A DNA stretch of 48,451 nt, taken from IMG/VR virus record IMGVR_UViG_3300006802_000145, positions 1 through 48,451 of that record; one strand, 5' to 3'. Source of the stretch: a virus. Of the stretch, positions 7,021 to 13,228 are shown in pieces. The notes beneath the pieces are model-generated. The model ran no database searches, was not told the DNA's origin, and worked only from the letters and a program-made list of their open reading frames with translations. The position numbers were made by a program, and so were the translations under genes. Within the stretch, counting starts at the first letter, position 1; the number at the start of each line of letters is the position of its first letter.

Positions 7021-7401
7021 ATGAATAATACAACAGATTTTATACAATTAAATATGAACTTTTTGAATGATATTCAAAGTTACCATTGGCAAACAGAGTC
7101 ATATTCTGAGCATGAAAGTACAGGTGAATATTATGAAAAGTTTAGTAAATTAAATGACGAGTTTGTAGAAACTTGGCAAGGCAAATCAGGTACTAGAATT
7201 AAGTTTAGTGCTGAATTAAGACCTGGCATAATGAATTACGCTGACAATGGTCAAGTTAAAGGTGAAGTACAAAAACAAGTAGCACGAATAACGAAGATTG
7301 CAGAAAACAGCAAAGTAAAAGGTCAAATGGATTTAGAAAGCATACTTGAAGATATGCTTTTAACAACTAATCAGTTATTGTTTCATCTAACATTAAAATA
7401 A
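7021..7401 (+). CDS. DUF5856-like, ferritin/Dps-like small protein
   Basis: 126 residues. LNMNFLNDIQSYHWQTESYSEHESTGEYYEKFSKLNDEFVE has the H-W-x-T, H and E/D spacing of a ferritin-like (Dps) first helix pair, and ESILEDMLLTTNQLLFHL forms the last helix. I recall this arrangement as DUF5856 of marine T4-type phages. Iron binding is suggested by His, Glu and Asp positions but is not shown. It stands right after SufE, which fits an iron/sulfur theme. Confidence 0.65.
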   Translation: MNNTTDFIQLNMNFLNDIQSYHWQTESYSEHESTGEYYEKFSKLNDEFVETWQGKSGTRIKFSAELRPGIMNYADNGQVKGEVQKQVARITKIAENSKVKGQMDLESILEDMLLTTNQLLFHLTLK

Positions 7402-7716
7402 ATGCCCATATACACATTTACAAATAAAAGAACTGGTAAAGAGTTTACCGAAATGATGACTATTGACGAGAGGGAAAAGTATCTTAAAAAGAACAAACAC
7501 ATCAAGCAAAATATATCAGGCATAAGAATTGTTGCAGGTGTAAGTGGCGCTAGTTATAGATCAGATAGTGGTTGGAAAGAAACATTATCAAAAGTAGCAG
7601 AAGCACACCCAATGAGTGCTTTAGCAAATGAAATGGGAACAAAGTCAACAAAACAAATCAAAACAGAGCAAGTTATGAAAAAACACAAGGCTAGACAAAG
7701 TGCAAAATCTAAATAA
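7402..7716 (+). CDS. FmdB-like conserved phage protein
   Basis: 104 residues. The N-terminus MPIYTFTNKRTGKEFTEMMTIDEREKYLKKN matches a small protein common in marine T4-type phages that begins like FmdB-type zinc ribbons (MPxYxF) but has no Cys, so no metal site. The middle GWKETLSKVAEAHPMSALANEMG is conserved in layout; the tail is basic. It begins one base after the preceding stop. The function is unknown. Confidence 0.65.
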   Translation: MPIYTFTNKRTGKEFTEMMTIDEREKYLKKNKHIKQNISGIRIVAGVSGASYRSDSGWKETLSKVAEAHPMSALANEMGTKSTKQIKTEQVMKKHKARQSAKSK

Positions 7717-7721
7717 TATAG

Positions 7722-7794
7722 GGGTGCAGAGCGAGCAACTGAAAAACAACGGTCGTATACCAGAGTCTAATAAGTCAATCCGCTCATTGCACCT
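7722..7794 (+). ncRNA. Candidate structured RNA between genes
   Basis: GGGTGCA (7722-7728) pairs with TGCACCT (7788-7794, one GU), and directly inside it GAGCG (7729-7733) pairs with CGCTC (7781-7785), giving 12 bp closed over a 47-base loop with a 2-base bulge. Inside, GGT (7751-7753) and ACC (7759-7761) form a small hairpin. It occupies the only real gap in this gene run and ends about 8 bases before the ribosome site of the next gene, so it may be a cis-acting leader or a small RNA. It is not a tRNA. Confidence 0.5.
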
Positions 7795-7815
7795 ACCTAA
7801 ACAAGGAGAAAACTA

Positions 7816-8205
7816 ATGGCAGACATACCTGATTTTATGAGGGAGTTTGATACCGATGTAGATTATGGTTTTACTCCTGTATCAAAGAAACCAGTTGAAG
7901 ACACACCAGCAATAGATCCGAAGGTTGTAGAAGACTCTAATTTAGAGATTGCAAAAGTTAAAGCAGACGTAGGCGATATAAAGTCTATGATGAATGAGAT
8001 TATGCAAATTGTAGCAGAGAAAGATTCTGTTAACAAAGAGATACAGGACGCTGACGTATCAGCGAGATTTAAAGAGATTGAAAAGACTATACTACCGTTT
8101 TTGTATAATCTTTCAAAAACCAACGAACCTTATATACATTGGCCTAATAGAGGACCAATTATTAAGGCACAGATGGATAAAATATTAAAACTTACAAGGG
8201 GATAA
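7816..8205 (+). CDS. Conserved marine T4-type phage protein, unknown
   Basis: 129 residues. N-terminus MADIPDFMREFDTDVDYGFT, acidic middle with a helical or coiled-coil stretch (about 45-90), and C-terminus FLYNLSKTNEPYIHWPNRGPIIKAQMDKILKLTRG. The IHWPNR end and the acidic DxDxDYGF start are shared, in my recollection, by small proteins of T4-type marine phages. It has a strong ribosome site AAGGAG. The role is unknown. Confidence 0.65.
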   Translation: MADIPDFMREFDTDVDYGFTPVSKKPVEDTPAIDPKVVEDSNLEIAKVKADVGDIKSMMNEIMQIVAEKDSVNKEIQDADVSARFKEIEKTILPFLYNLSKTNEPYIHWPNRGPIIKAQMDKILKLTRG

Positions 8206-8206
8206 T

Positions 8207-8380
8207 ATGTTAGAAGTAAAAGCTCATCACAAAGAATTAAAACGAGCGGTGAATGAAATTGAAGATAAAAGAAAACAAGACAGATCAACTAAATTATGGT
8301 ACGATATAAGAACCTTAAAGAAAATAAAACTTATAGCAAAGGATAAATTAAATGCAACTAAGCAAAAACTTTTCGCTTAA
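8207..8380 (+). CDS. YdcH/DUF465-like small helical protein (57 aa)
   Basis: ATG 8207 follows the preceding stop by one base and the gene overlaps the M15 peptidase start by 29 bases. The sequence LEVKAHHKELKRAVNEIEDKR, then LKKIKLIAKDKLNA, has the H-x-x-L-x-x-x-I-x-x-I-E and LKKxKLxxKDxL pattern of the YdcH/DUF465 family of small helical-hairpin proteins. The function is unknown. Confidence 0.65.
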   Translation: MLEVKAHHKELKRAVNEIEDKRKQDRSTKLWYDIRTLKKIKLIAKDKLNATKQKLFA

Positions 8381-8822
8381 AGAACTAACTGCTTCTCAAA
8401 CAGCAGATAGACATGGGATTAGTAATAATCCAAGCGAAGATCATATGGATAACTTAAAGAAGCTATGTGATAATGTTCTACAAAAAGTTAGAGATCATTA
8501 TGGCAAAGTGGTATCTGTATCTTCAGGATATAGAAGTCCTGAACTATGTTTAAAAATAGGTTCAAGTGCAAAATCACAGCACGCAAAAGGTCAAGCCGCG
8601 GATTTTGAAATCTTTGGCGTGCCGAATGCTGAACTAGCAAAATACATCATTGACTCGTTAGATTTTGACCAGTTGATATTAGAATATCATAATCCAGAAG
8701 AGCCTAACAGCGGTTGGATTCATTGTTCGTACAAGAATGCTGAAGACAACAGAAAACAAGTATTAAGAGCATACAGAAATGATGATGGTAAGACGGTATA
8801 TGAACCGTACGATCCCAGCTGA
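8352..8822 (+). CDS. Peptidase M15 (D-Ala-D-Ala carboxypeptidase-like), endolysin candidate
   Basis: 156 residues. SLKELTASQTADRHGISN is the usual M15A start; SSGYRSPELC, SQHAKGQAADFEI (H and D zinc ligands) and SGWIHCSY (third ligand His) give the complete catalytic set. The enzyme would cleave peptide cross-links or D-Ala-D-Ala ends in peptidoglycan. No signal peptide is present, so release would need a holin. With the glucosaminidase it forms a likely lysis pair. The stop is TGA, and the same frame then stays open for 25 further codons. Confidence 0.9.
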   Translation: MQLSKNFSLKELTASQTADRHGISNNPSEDHMDNLKKLCDNVLQKVRDHYGKVVSVSSGYRSPELCLKIGSSAKSQHAKGQAADFEIFGVPNAELAKYIIDSLDFDQLILEYHNPEEPNSGWIHCSYKNAEDNRKQVLRAYRNDDGKTVYEPYDPS

Positions 8823-8900
8823 GCGTTTGAACGTCTTAATAATGATAAAAAACTAGAGCAAGATAAGATCATAGATCAATATATGCAGAAAGGTATATGA
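8823..8900 (+). other. Open frame directly after the M15 TGA stop
   Basis: In the same frame as the peptidase, 25 codons follow its TGA without an ATG, GTG or TTG start, reading like a charged helix (ERLNNDKKLEQDKIIDQYMQ) and ending at TGA 8898. The next gene starts at 8902. It may be a stop-codon readthrough tail, a relic after a point mutation, or chance. Confidence 0.3.
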
Positions 8901-8901
8901 G

Positions 8902-9459
8902 GTGAAGACGGTTATATTATTAATAGATTTTAAAGGACATCCTGCCCTCGGTAGCGAATATCTTAACAATAGGAGATATGCCGAGGTGCAGAAAATCTTA
9001 ACAGATACACAAATAGATAGATCAAAAATAATATTTGCAGTTTCCAAAGGCAATAAAGATTTAAAACTTGAAGAACTTAAATTTATGGCTAAACACCTTG
9101 ATATTAAGTATTACGAATATGATTCACATATAACCTTTGAAGATTTACAAAAACAATTACTTCAACACCACAATTTTTTAATGGGTACAGATAATACACA
9201 AATTATAATTGGTGGAACTAATACAGCAGGTTGTGTTATAAAATCATCTAAACCTATGAACGCAATTAATTCATATATTAAAGGTTATGCAACAACCATA
9301 TATTTGCCAATGTGTGCTGAATATGAGCAACCAGGTATTAATGATATTGAAAGAACAATGGTGTCTTTAGTTGATGTATATAAATGGATTAAAAAGTATG
9401 GAGCATATAAAATAAAACTTGAAACAAATTATACAGAATTAAATTTACCCAAAAAATGA
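8902..9459 (+). CDS. Isochorismatase-fold protein, paralogue A
   Basis: 185 residues with a GTG start just after the preceding frame. The first strand VILLIDF carries Asp9, where isochorismatase-type cysteine hydrolases have their catalytic Asp, and QIIIGGTNTAGCVI holds Cys111 where they have the nucleophile, followed by a helix and the GYATTIYLPMCAEY strand. The expected catalytic Lys is not certain. Substrates in the family include nicotinamide, isochorismate and N-carbamoyl compounds. The next gene is a homologue with the same motifs, so this is a tandem duplication. The cytosolic function is unknown. Confidence 0.65.
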   Translation: MKTVILLIDFKGHPALGSEYLNNRRYAEVQKILTDTQIDRSKIIFAVSKGNKDLKLEELKFMAKHLDIKYYEYDSHITFEDLQKQLLQHHNFLMGTDNTQIIIGGTNTAGCVIKSSKPMNAINSYIKGYATTIYLPMCAEYEQPGINDIERTMVSLVDVYKWIKKYGAYKIKLETNYTELNLPKK

Positions 9460-10130
9460 ATACACTTATATTATTAATAGACTTTGAGGGTGAAAAAGAA
9501 TTACAAGATCAGAATTACCTACACAAAAGATATCTTGCTTTAGCGAACATATTATCTAATAGATACATAGATAGAGAAAAATGTTTAGTTGTCTTTAATA
9601 CTTACAATAAACAGAAATCATGGATAAATCAATGGTCTAAACCACTTGATGAAAAATTAAGAGCATTAAGTAAATTTGCATGGATTAATAAATGGCAAGT
9701 ATTTGAAACATCAAAAGAAACTCAAACTGAAGATGGCTCAATAAAAGATATAGATATTGATTTTTTTATAGACACAATAAACAAAAAAGTATCAAATTTT
9801 CAATTTGATTCTAAAATTACAAAAGTAATAATAGGTGGTACAGAAACATCAGGTTGTTGTTTAGATAGTAAAAAACTAGGTGCCTTAAATTGGGTAAAAC
9901 GAGGTTACGATACAACAATATATTTACCTATGATGTGTGATTATTCAACTGAAGGTGATACTTGGTATGAAAAACAACAATGTGGTTTTGTTAGCTTCTG
10001 GAGAACAGTAATTAACTCTAATTTAAGACCTGATTATTATACAAAATTGAGTGTAGAATACAAATATCAATCAATTTTAAAGAAATTACCAATGGTAACA
10101 AAAGATAAAAAAGTTGATCCATTAGCTTGA
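9456..10130 (+). CDS. Isochorismatase-fold protein, paralogue B
   Basis: 224 residues, overlapping the preceding stop by 4 bases (ATGA). It repeats the plan of its neighbour: LILLIDF with Asp9, DREK after the first helices, and VIIGGTETSGCCLD with Cys134/Cys135, then GALNWVKRGYDTTIYLPMMCDY. It has an insertion of about 25 residues before the Cys motif and a longer C-terminus. The second Cys is unusual. The pair could form a heterodimer. The catalytic function is inferred only from fold and residue position. Confidence 0.65.
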   Translation: MNTLILLIDFEGEKELQDQNYLHKRYLALANILSNRYIDREKCLVVFNTYNKQKSWINQWSKPLDEKLRALSKFAWINKWQVFETSKETQTEDGSIKDIDIDFFIDTINKKVSNFQFDSKITKVIIGGTETSGCCLDSKKLGALNWVKRGYDTTIYLPMMCDYSTEGDTWYEKQQCGFVSFWRTVINSNLRPDYYTKLSVEYKYQSILKKLPMVTKDKKVDPLA

Positions 10131-10155
10131 CAATATTGACAAATTGTGATATAAT
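10127..10155 (+). promoter_or_regulatory. Sigma70-type promoter
   Basis: TTGACA (10127-10132), 17 bases, TATAAT (10150-10155), preceded by GTGA. The -35 overlaps the stop of the previous gene. It drives the nuclease gene at 10187, which has ribosome site GGAAAGG. Confidence 0.85.
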
Positions 10156-10186
10156 AATTATATAAATTTATACGGAAAGGTATATT

Positions 10187-10888
10187 ATGTTTAAACATGT
10201 TAAATTGAATGAAGAAGTATTGCCTAAATCGTTAGGTGTGAAAGGCAAGAATCAAAACGGTGTAAGATATTATACTATTGATGGTGTTAATATGCCTTCC
10301 GTTACATCTATACTAGGACAAATACCCGAAAAACAAGCAGGTCTACAGGCATGGCGAAATGCAGTTGGTGAGAAAATGGCTAACTACATATCAACGTCTG
10401 CTGTCAATAGAGGTAAGACAACTCATACCTTGATTGAGAATCACTTGAACAACGAAGACGAGAAGTCGGTAGGTATAACTGCTGTTACACCACTAGGTCT
10501 TTTTAGAATTATTAAACCATATCTTGCTAGAATAGATAACATACATTGCCTAGAAGAATACCTATACTCAAAAGAAATAAGTGTTGCAGGTCAGGTAGAT
10601 TGTATTGCTGAGTATAGAGGTAAACTATCAGTTATTGATTTTAAGACCTCTACAAAGAAAAGGGATGCCAATTACAATTATGCTAACTTTTTACAATGTT
10701 CGGCATATGCAAAAATGTATGAAGAGCTATACCCAAATCACAAAATAGAACAAACTGTTATATTAGCCACATGTGAAGATGGTTTTGTACAAGAATGGAT
10801 ACATACCGAAGATAAAATCAAAGAACACCAAGAGTTATTTTATAAACACACTAAAGACTTTTTTAACAGAAATAATATAAATAGTTAA
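10187..10888 (+). CDS. PD-(D/E)XK nuclease (RecB/Cas4-like exonuclease)
   Basis: 233 residues. PSVTSILGQIPEK and RGKTTHTLIENHL (about 75-87) form the N-terminal helical part; EISVAGQVDCIAEYRGKLSVIDFKTS gives the catalytic core with Asp at about 138 and D151-K153 of the DFKTS motif; then NYANFLQCSAYAKMYEEL corresponds to the Q-x-x-x-Y motif. This is the RecB-like PD-(D/E)XK family, widespread in T4-type marine phages, where it is thought to act in host DNA degradation or recombination. It has its own strong sigma70-type promoter, so expression is probably early. Confidence 0.88.
   Translation: MFKHVKLNEEVLPKSLGVKGKNQNGVRYYTIDGVNMPSVTSILGQIPEKQAGLQAWRNAVGEKMANYISTSAVNRGKTTHTLIENHLNNEDEKSVGITAVTPLGLFRIIKPYLARIDNIHCLEEYLYSKEISVAGQVDCIAEYRGKLSVIDFKTSTKKRDANYNYANFLQCSAYAKMYEELYPNHKIEQTVILATCEDGFVQEWIHTEDKIKEHQELFYKHTKDFFNRNNINS
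10876..10883 (+). promoter_or_regulatory. T4-type late promoter
   Basis: A perfect TATAAATA within the last codons of the nuclease gene, about 82 bases before the secreted-protein gene at 10965; its transcript could also run through the tmRNA gene. Confidence 0.65.
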
Positions 10889-10964
10889 TAAAGAGTCAAT
10901 AGTTGAATTAATAAAAAAGGCGATTTATATATCCTACTTGCGACCATAACAGCTAAAGGGAAAT

Positions 10965-11300
10965 ATGAAAAAAATATTAATAGTTTTAAGTATATTATTT
11001 GCAACTGTAGTTTATGCCGAGCATGAAGAATTTAGTAATGAAGTTTATATGCAACAGGTACCTGCTTTATGTGGTACAGTAAATGCTATACAAACTTATG
11101 TTGATCATTATAAATTTAAACCATATCACTTAACACTAGGTAGAACAGGTATGGTAGAAGATGGTGAACCAGTTTATATGATAACTTATATGGTAAATGA
11201 AGATAATACACAATCAATTGCTGTATTAGATATACCAAGTGGACTTGAAAGATGTATTTTATTTCATACATTTGATTTAGTAGTGCCACAAAAGAATTAA
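10965..11300 (+). CDS. Secreted protein with signal peptide, unknown
   Basis: 111 residues. MKKILIVLSILFATVVYAEHEE is a clear Sec signal peptide with cleavage after VYA. The mature part has Cys in PALCGTVNAIQTYVDHY and in LERCILFHTF, and a central GEPVYMITYMVNEDNTQSIAVLDI beta pattern. It probably acts in the periplasm. A perfect late octamer lies upstream and the tmRNA gene begins right after the stop. The family is unknown. Confidence 0.7.
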   Translation: MKKILIVLSILFATVVYAEHEEFSNEVYMQQVPALCGTVNAIQTYVDHYKFKPYHLTLGRTGMVEDGEPVYMITYMVNEDNTQSIAVLDIPSGLERCILFHTFDLVVPQKN

Positions 11301-11304
11301 ACGT

Positions 11305-11524
11305 TGAAGGTAAGAGAATACCTGGAGAAGACGTGGCTGCAATGCCACCCACTCCACCATTTAAACAATGAAATTTAAGGGGTGGAACTAGGATCGATTC
11401 ACAGTTAAAACTTACTGGAGTTTAGTCGCTGACAACGTAAAGTCATCTTATAAATGCTAACAATTTAGCGATGGCAGCTTAATACTGCTAAACGGTTTGC
11501 CTGTACCGAGTAACAGAAACAGGC
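11305..11524 (+). ncRNA. ssrA: Circularly permuted two-piece tmRNA (alpha type)
   Basis: The acceptor piece comes first: T-stem GTGGC/GCCAC (11333-11337/11344-11348), acceptor strand CCACTCC (11349-11355) and encoded ACCA (11356-11359). After a 19-base AT-rich spacer the coding piece starts with GGGGTGG (11379-11385), which pairs fully with the acceptor strand and puts a G-U at the third pair, the alanine identity element. AACTAGGATCGATTC resembles the tmRNA D region. A hairpin (TTAC/GTAA with GTC/GAC) is followed by 13 unpaired bases and the tag frame GCT 11456 to TAA 11480, encoding ANNLAMAA. The stop lies in the H5 loop (TTTAGC 11464 / GCTAAA 11487). Then a pseudoknot: CGGT/ACCG interleaved with GCCTGT/ACAGGC (11493-11524). 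The 5' end is uncertain. Confidence 0.9.
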
Positions 11525-11552
11525 TTGACAAACACGTAGATTGTGATATAAT
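11525..11552 (+). promoter_or_regulatory. Sigma70-type promoter
   Basis: TTGACA (11525-11530), 16 bases, TATAAT (11547-11552), directly after the last tmRNA helix. It drives the block starting at 11576 (gp33, gp59 and following genes), whose first gene has ribosome site GTGAGGT. Confidence 0.8.
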
Positions 11553-11575
11553 ATTATTATAAAGTGAGGTAAATT

Positions 11576-11779
11576 ATGAGTGAAAATATAGAAAGAGATT
11601 CCCGTGAGCATGATATGACTTATGAGAATGAACAATCAACGGTAACAATACCGTTAAAAGAATATGATAGACTAAAAGCAGAACAAACTTATATCACAGA
11701 CCCAAGTTTAATTAGTATCATAGATAAAATAGAAGAACTAACAAGAGCATTAAGAAAACACATAGTAAGAAAATTCTGA
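11576..11779 (+). CDS. Small coiled-coil-like protein (67 aa)
   Basis: 67 residues, polar N-terminus, then STVTIPLKEYDRLKAE and a helix SIIDKIEELTRALRKHIVRKF. The VxIxxxEYxxL pattern is often seen in small phage proteins that form coiled coils. It is the first gene behind a strong promoter and is joined to gp33 (stop TGA overlaps ATG). The function is unknown. Confidence 0.6.
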   Translation: MSENIERDSREHDMTYENEQSTVTIPLKEYDRLKAEQTYITDPSLISIIDKIEELTRALRKHIVRKF

Positions 11780-12000
11780 TGTTAATGAATAGTAAAAAGT
11801 TTGCTCAAATAATAGAGGCAATAGTAAAAGAGAAACGGATGTCCTATATGGATGCCGTGTTAAAATATTGTGAAGAAAATGATATTGACACAGCGTCTGT
11901 AGGTCCTTTAATCAACAAGTCACTAAAAGAAAAGATAAAAGAAGAGGCAGAAAAGCTAAACTTGGTTGAACGATCAAGCACAGCAATCTTACCTATATGA
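11779..12000 (+). CDS. 33: gp33-like late transcription co-activator
   Basis: 73 residues. KKFAQIIEAIVKEKRMSYMDAVLKYCEENDIDTASVGPLINKSLKEKIKEEAEKLNLVE matches the marine T4-type gp33 plan: helix, the SYxDAVxxYCEExxI segment, then an (I)xKxLKEKIxxEAxxLN helix and a short ILPI end. In T4, gp33 links the sliding clamp to RNA polymerase carrying gp55, so that late promoters fire. Late octamers are abundant in this window, so its presence is coherent. It precedes gp59, as in T4 (33-59-32), and overlaps it by 4 bases. Confidence 0.82.
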   Translation: MLMNSKKFAQIIEAIVKEKRMSYMDAVLKYCEENDIDTASVGPLINKSLKEKIKEEAEKLNLVERSSTAILPI

Positions 12001-12599
12001 ACAGTTATGAGGCTTATACATTATATTTGGCTATTAAACTACACTTCACTTCCGATAGTTATGATTTTTACAGGCACAATGCCAAAGTTAATTCAACATT
12101 TAACACATTTTTAAAACGTAATGATAGGTTCTTTTTTCATAAACTTACAACTAAATATACAAAGGAAGAAATGCTAGACTATTTTGTATCTAATTTCTTT
12201 CATAATTCAAAAACATGGATAGGTAATCTAGTTAGAGCAGATGGAGAAACAACTTATAACAAGTGGAAAAAATATAATCAATCTTTTACGTACAATTTTA
12301 GAGGGGATTGTGTATTACTTTCTAATGTCATTAATGATAATAGGATTCGGTTTGATGATTTGTTTCGTGTACATAGTGGGCAACATCCACGATTGCTACG
12401 ATTACTTCTATCTGAAAAAATATCAGTACAGACAATCATCATCTTGGATAAAGTTTTATCATTTGTTAAAAGATGGGACAAAGAGATTGCTGAAACAGTT
12501 ATCTGGCCTGAAAAATCGTTTAAAATAAAGAAATTATCACCTTTTATTAAGTTTAACCTTACTAAGTGTAAGTTTATAATGAAAGAGGTGTTTGTGTGA
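11997..12599 (+). CDS. 59: gp59 helicase loader
   Basis: 200 residues. SYEAYTLYLAIKLHFTSDSYDFYRHNAKV followed by FLKRNDRFFFHKLTTKYTKEEMLDYFVSNFF is the typical N-terminal domain; WIGNLVRADGETTYNKWKKYNQSFTYNF and the HSGQHPRLLRLLLSEKISVQTIIILD segment complete the T4 gp59 plan. gp59 loads the gp41 helicase at forks and recombination intermediates and binds gp32. The gene lies between gp33 and gp32, as in T4. Confidence 0.9.
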   Translation: MNSYEAYTLYLAIKLHFTSDSYDFYRHNAKVNSTFNTFLKRNDRFFFHKLTTKYTKEEMLDYFVSNFFHNSKTWIGNLVRADGETTYNKWKKYNQSFTYNFRGDCVLLSNVINDNRIRFDDLFRVHSGQHPRLLRLLLSEKISVQTIIILDKVLSFVKRWDKEIAETVIWPEKSFKIKKLSPFIKFNLTKCKFIMKEVFV

Positions 12600-12769
12600 G
12601 TGATGACTATGTACCTACGCCGTGCATAAACATATGTACGATTGACCAAGATAGTGGTTATTGCATGGGTTGTAGTAGAACACCAGATGAAATAGATAAA
12701 TGGGGTAGGCCTGAAACAACTAAAGAATGGAAAGAAAACAATTTGAAGGAGTTGGATGGAAGAACGTAA
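12596..12769 (+). CDS. DUF1289-like Cys-rich small protein
   Basis: 57 residues from GTG 12596, overlapping the gp59 stop. PCINICTIDQDSGYCMGCSRTPDEIDKWGR has the C-x3-C-x7-C-x2-C arrangement and the GCxRTxDEIxxW motif of DUF1289 proteins, common in proteobacteria. The four Cys probably bind zinc or an Fe-S cluster. The role is unknown; it may have come from the host lineage. Confidence 0.8.
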   Translation: MSDDYVPTPCINICTIDQDSGYCMGCSRTPDEIDKWGRPETTKEWKENNLKELDGRT

Positions 12770-12920
12770 ACTAACAGAGCAAGAAGTAAGAGAAGAATAC
12801 AGATCACAACGTAAGGACAGAGTCTTTGCTGCATGTTGGCCTGCTAATAATGATAGTTTTTACGAGTGGTGTTCTGAATATGTAGATTACAAACATATAA
12901 CAAAAAATAAAAAGAAATGA
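12756..12920 (+). CDS. Small charged protein (54 aa)
   Basis: 54 residues from ATG 12756, overlapping neighbours on both sides (14 and 4 bases). A charged helix EERKLTEQEVREEYRSQRKDR precedes FAACWPANNDSFYEWCSEYVDY. It is real by coupling and ribosome site (AAGGAG at about 12746); no family is known. Confidence 0.6.
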   Translation: MEERKLTEQEVREEYRSQRKDRVFAACWPANNDSFYEWCSEYVDYKHITKNKKK

Positions 12921-13228
12921 CAATTGAACCTATAAGAGAAAAACTAGATGATAAGATTGCCAAACTAAACTCAAGCAGAGTTTATAAAAAGGTAACACCT
13001 AAAGGTGACTTGTCATGGTACATCAAGTGGGCAAGTAGTATTATATTAATTATTGCTATGATGTTTACAGCAGTAGAGTTGTTTCCTTTAAACATGTTTA
13101 TTGCTAACATAGGTTTCATAGGTTGGTTAACTGTAGGTTTGTTATGGCATGACAGGTCCTTAATTGTATTGAATGCTATATCACTTACAATATATTCTAT
13201 GGGTTTATTGAATTATTATTATGGCTAA
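12917..13228 (+). CDS. Small multi-span membrane protein
   Basis: 103 residues, with a cytoplasmic-type charged N-terminus and about three transmembrane helices from residue 33 (WYIKWASSIILIIAMMFTAV, MFIANIGFIGWLTVGLLW, IVLNAISLTIYSMGLL). The layout, with LxWYIKWxxSxxLI and a FIGWxxVGxLWHDRSLI segment, is familiar from small membrane proteins of marine T4-type phages. The function is unknown. It overlaps the following gene by 8 bases. Confidence 0.65.
   Translation: MTIEPIREKLDDKIAKLNSSRVYKKVTPKGDLSWYIKWASSIILIIAMMFTAVELFPLNMFIANIGFIGWLTVGLLWHDRSLIVLNAISLTIYSMGLLNYYYG

Noticed and set aside
7717-7800. tRNA gene in the structured gap
   Set aside because: The long stem is closed by GGGTGCA/TGCACCT, but no T-loop consensus, D-arm or anticodon arm can be formed, and there is no CCA.
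11423-11460. Tag frame ADNVKSSYKC as the main tmRNA tag
   Set aside because: It lies within a hairpin, ends without the usual AA and its stop is not in the H5 loop; the ANNLAMAA frame fits spacing and structure better.
12278-12649. Antisense frame over gp59 and the DUF1289-like gene
   Set aside because: Both plus-strand genes are strongly supported by family motifs.
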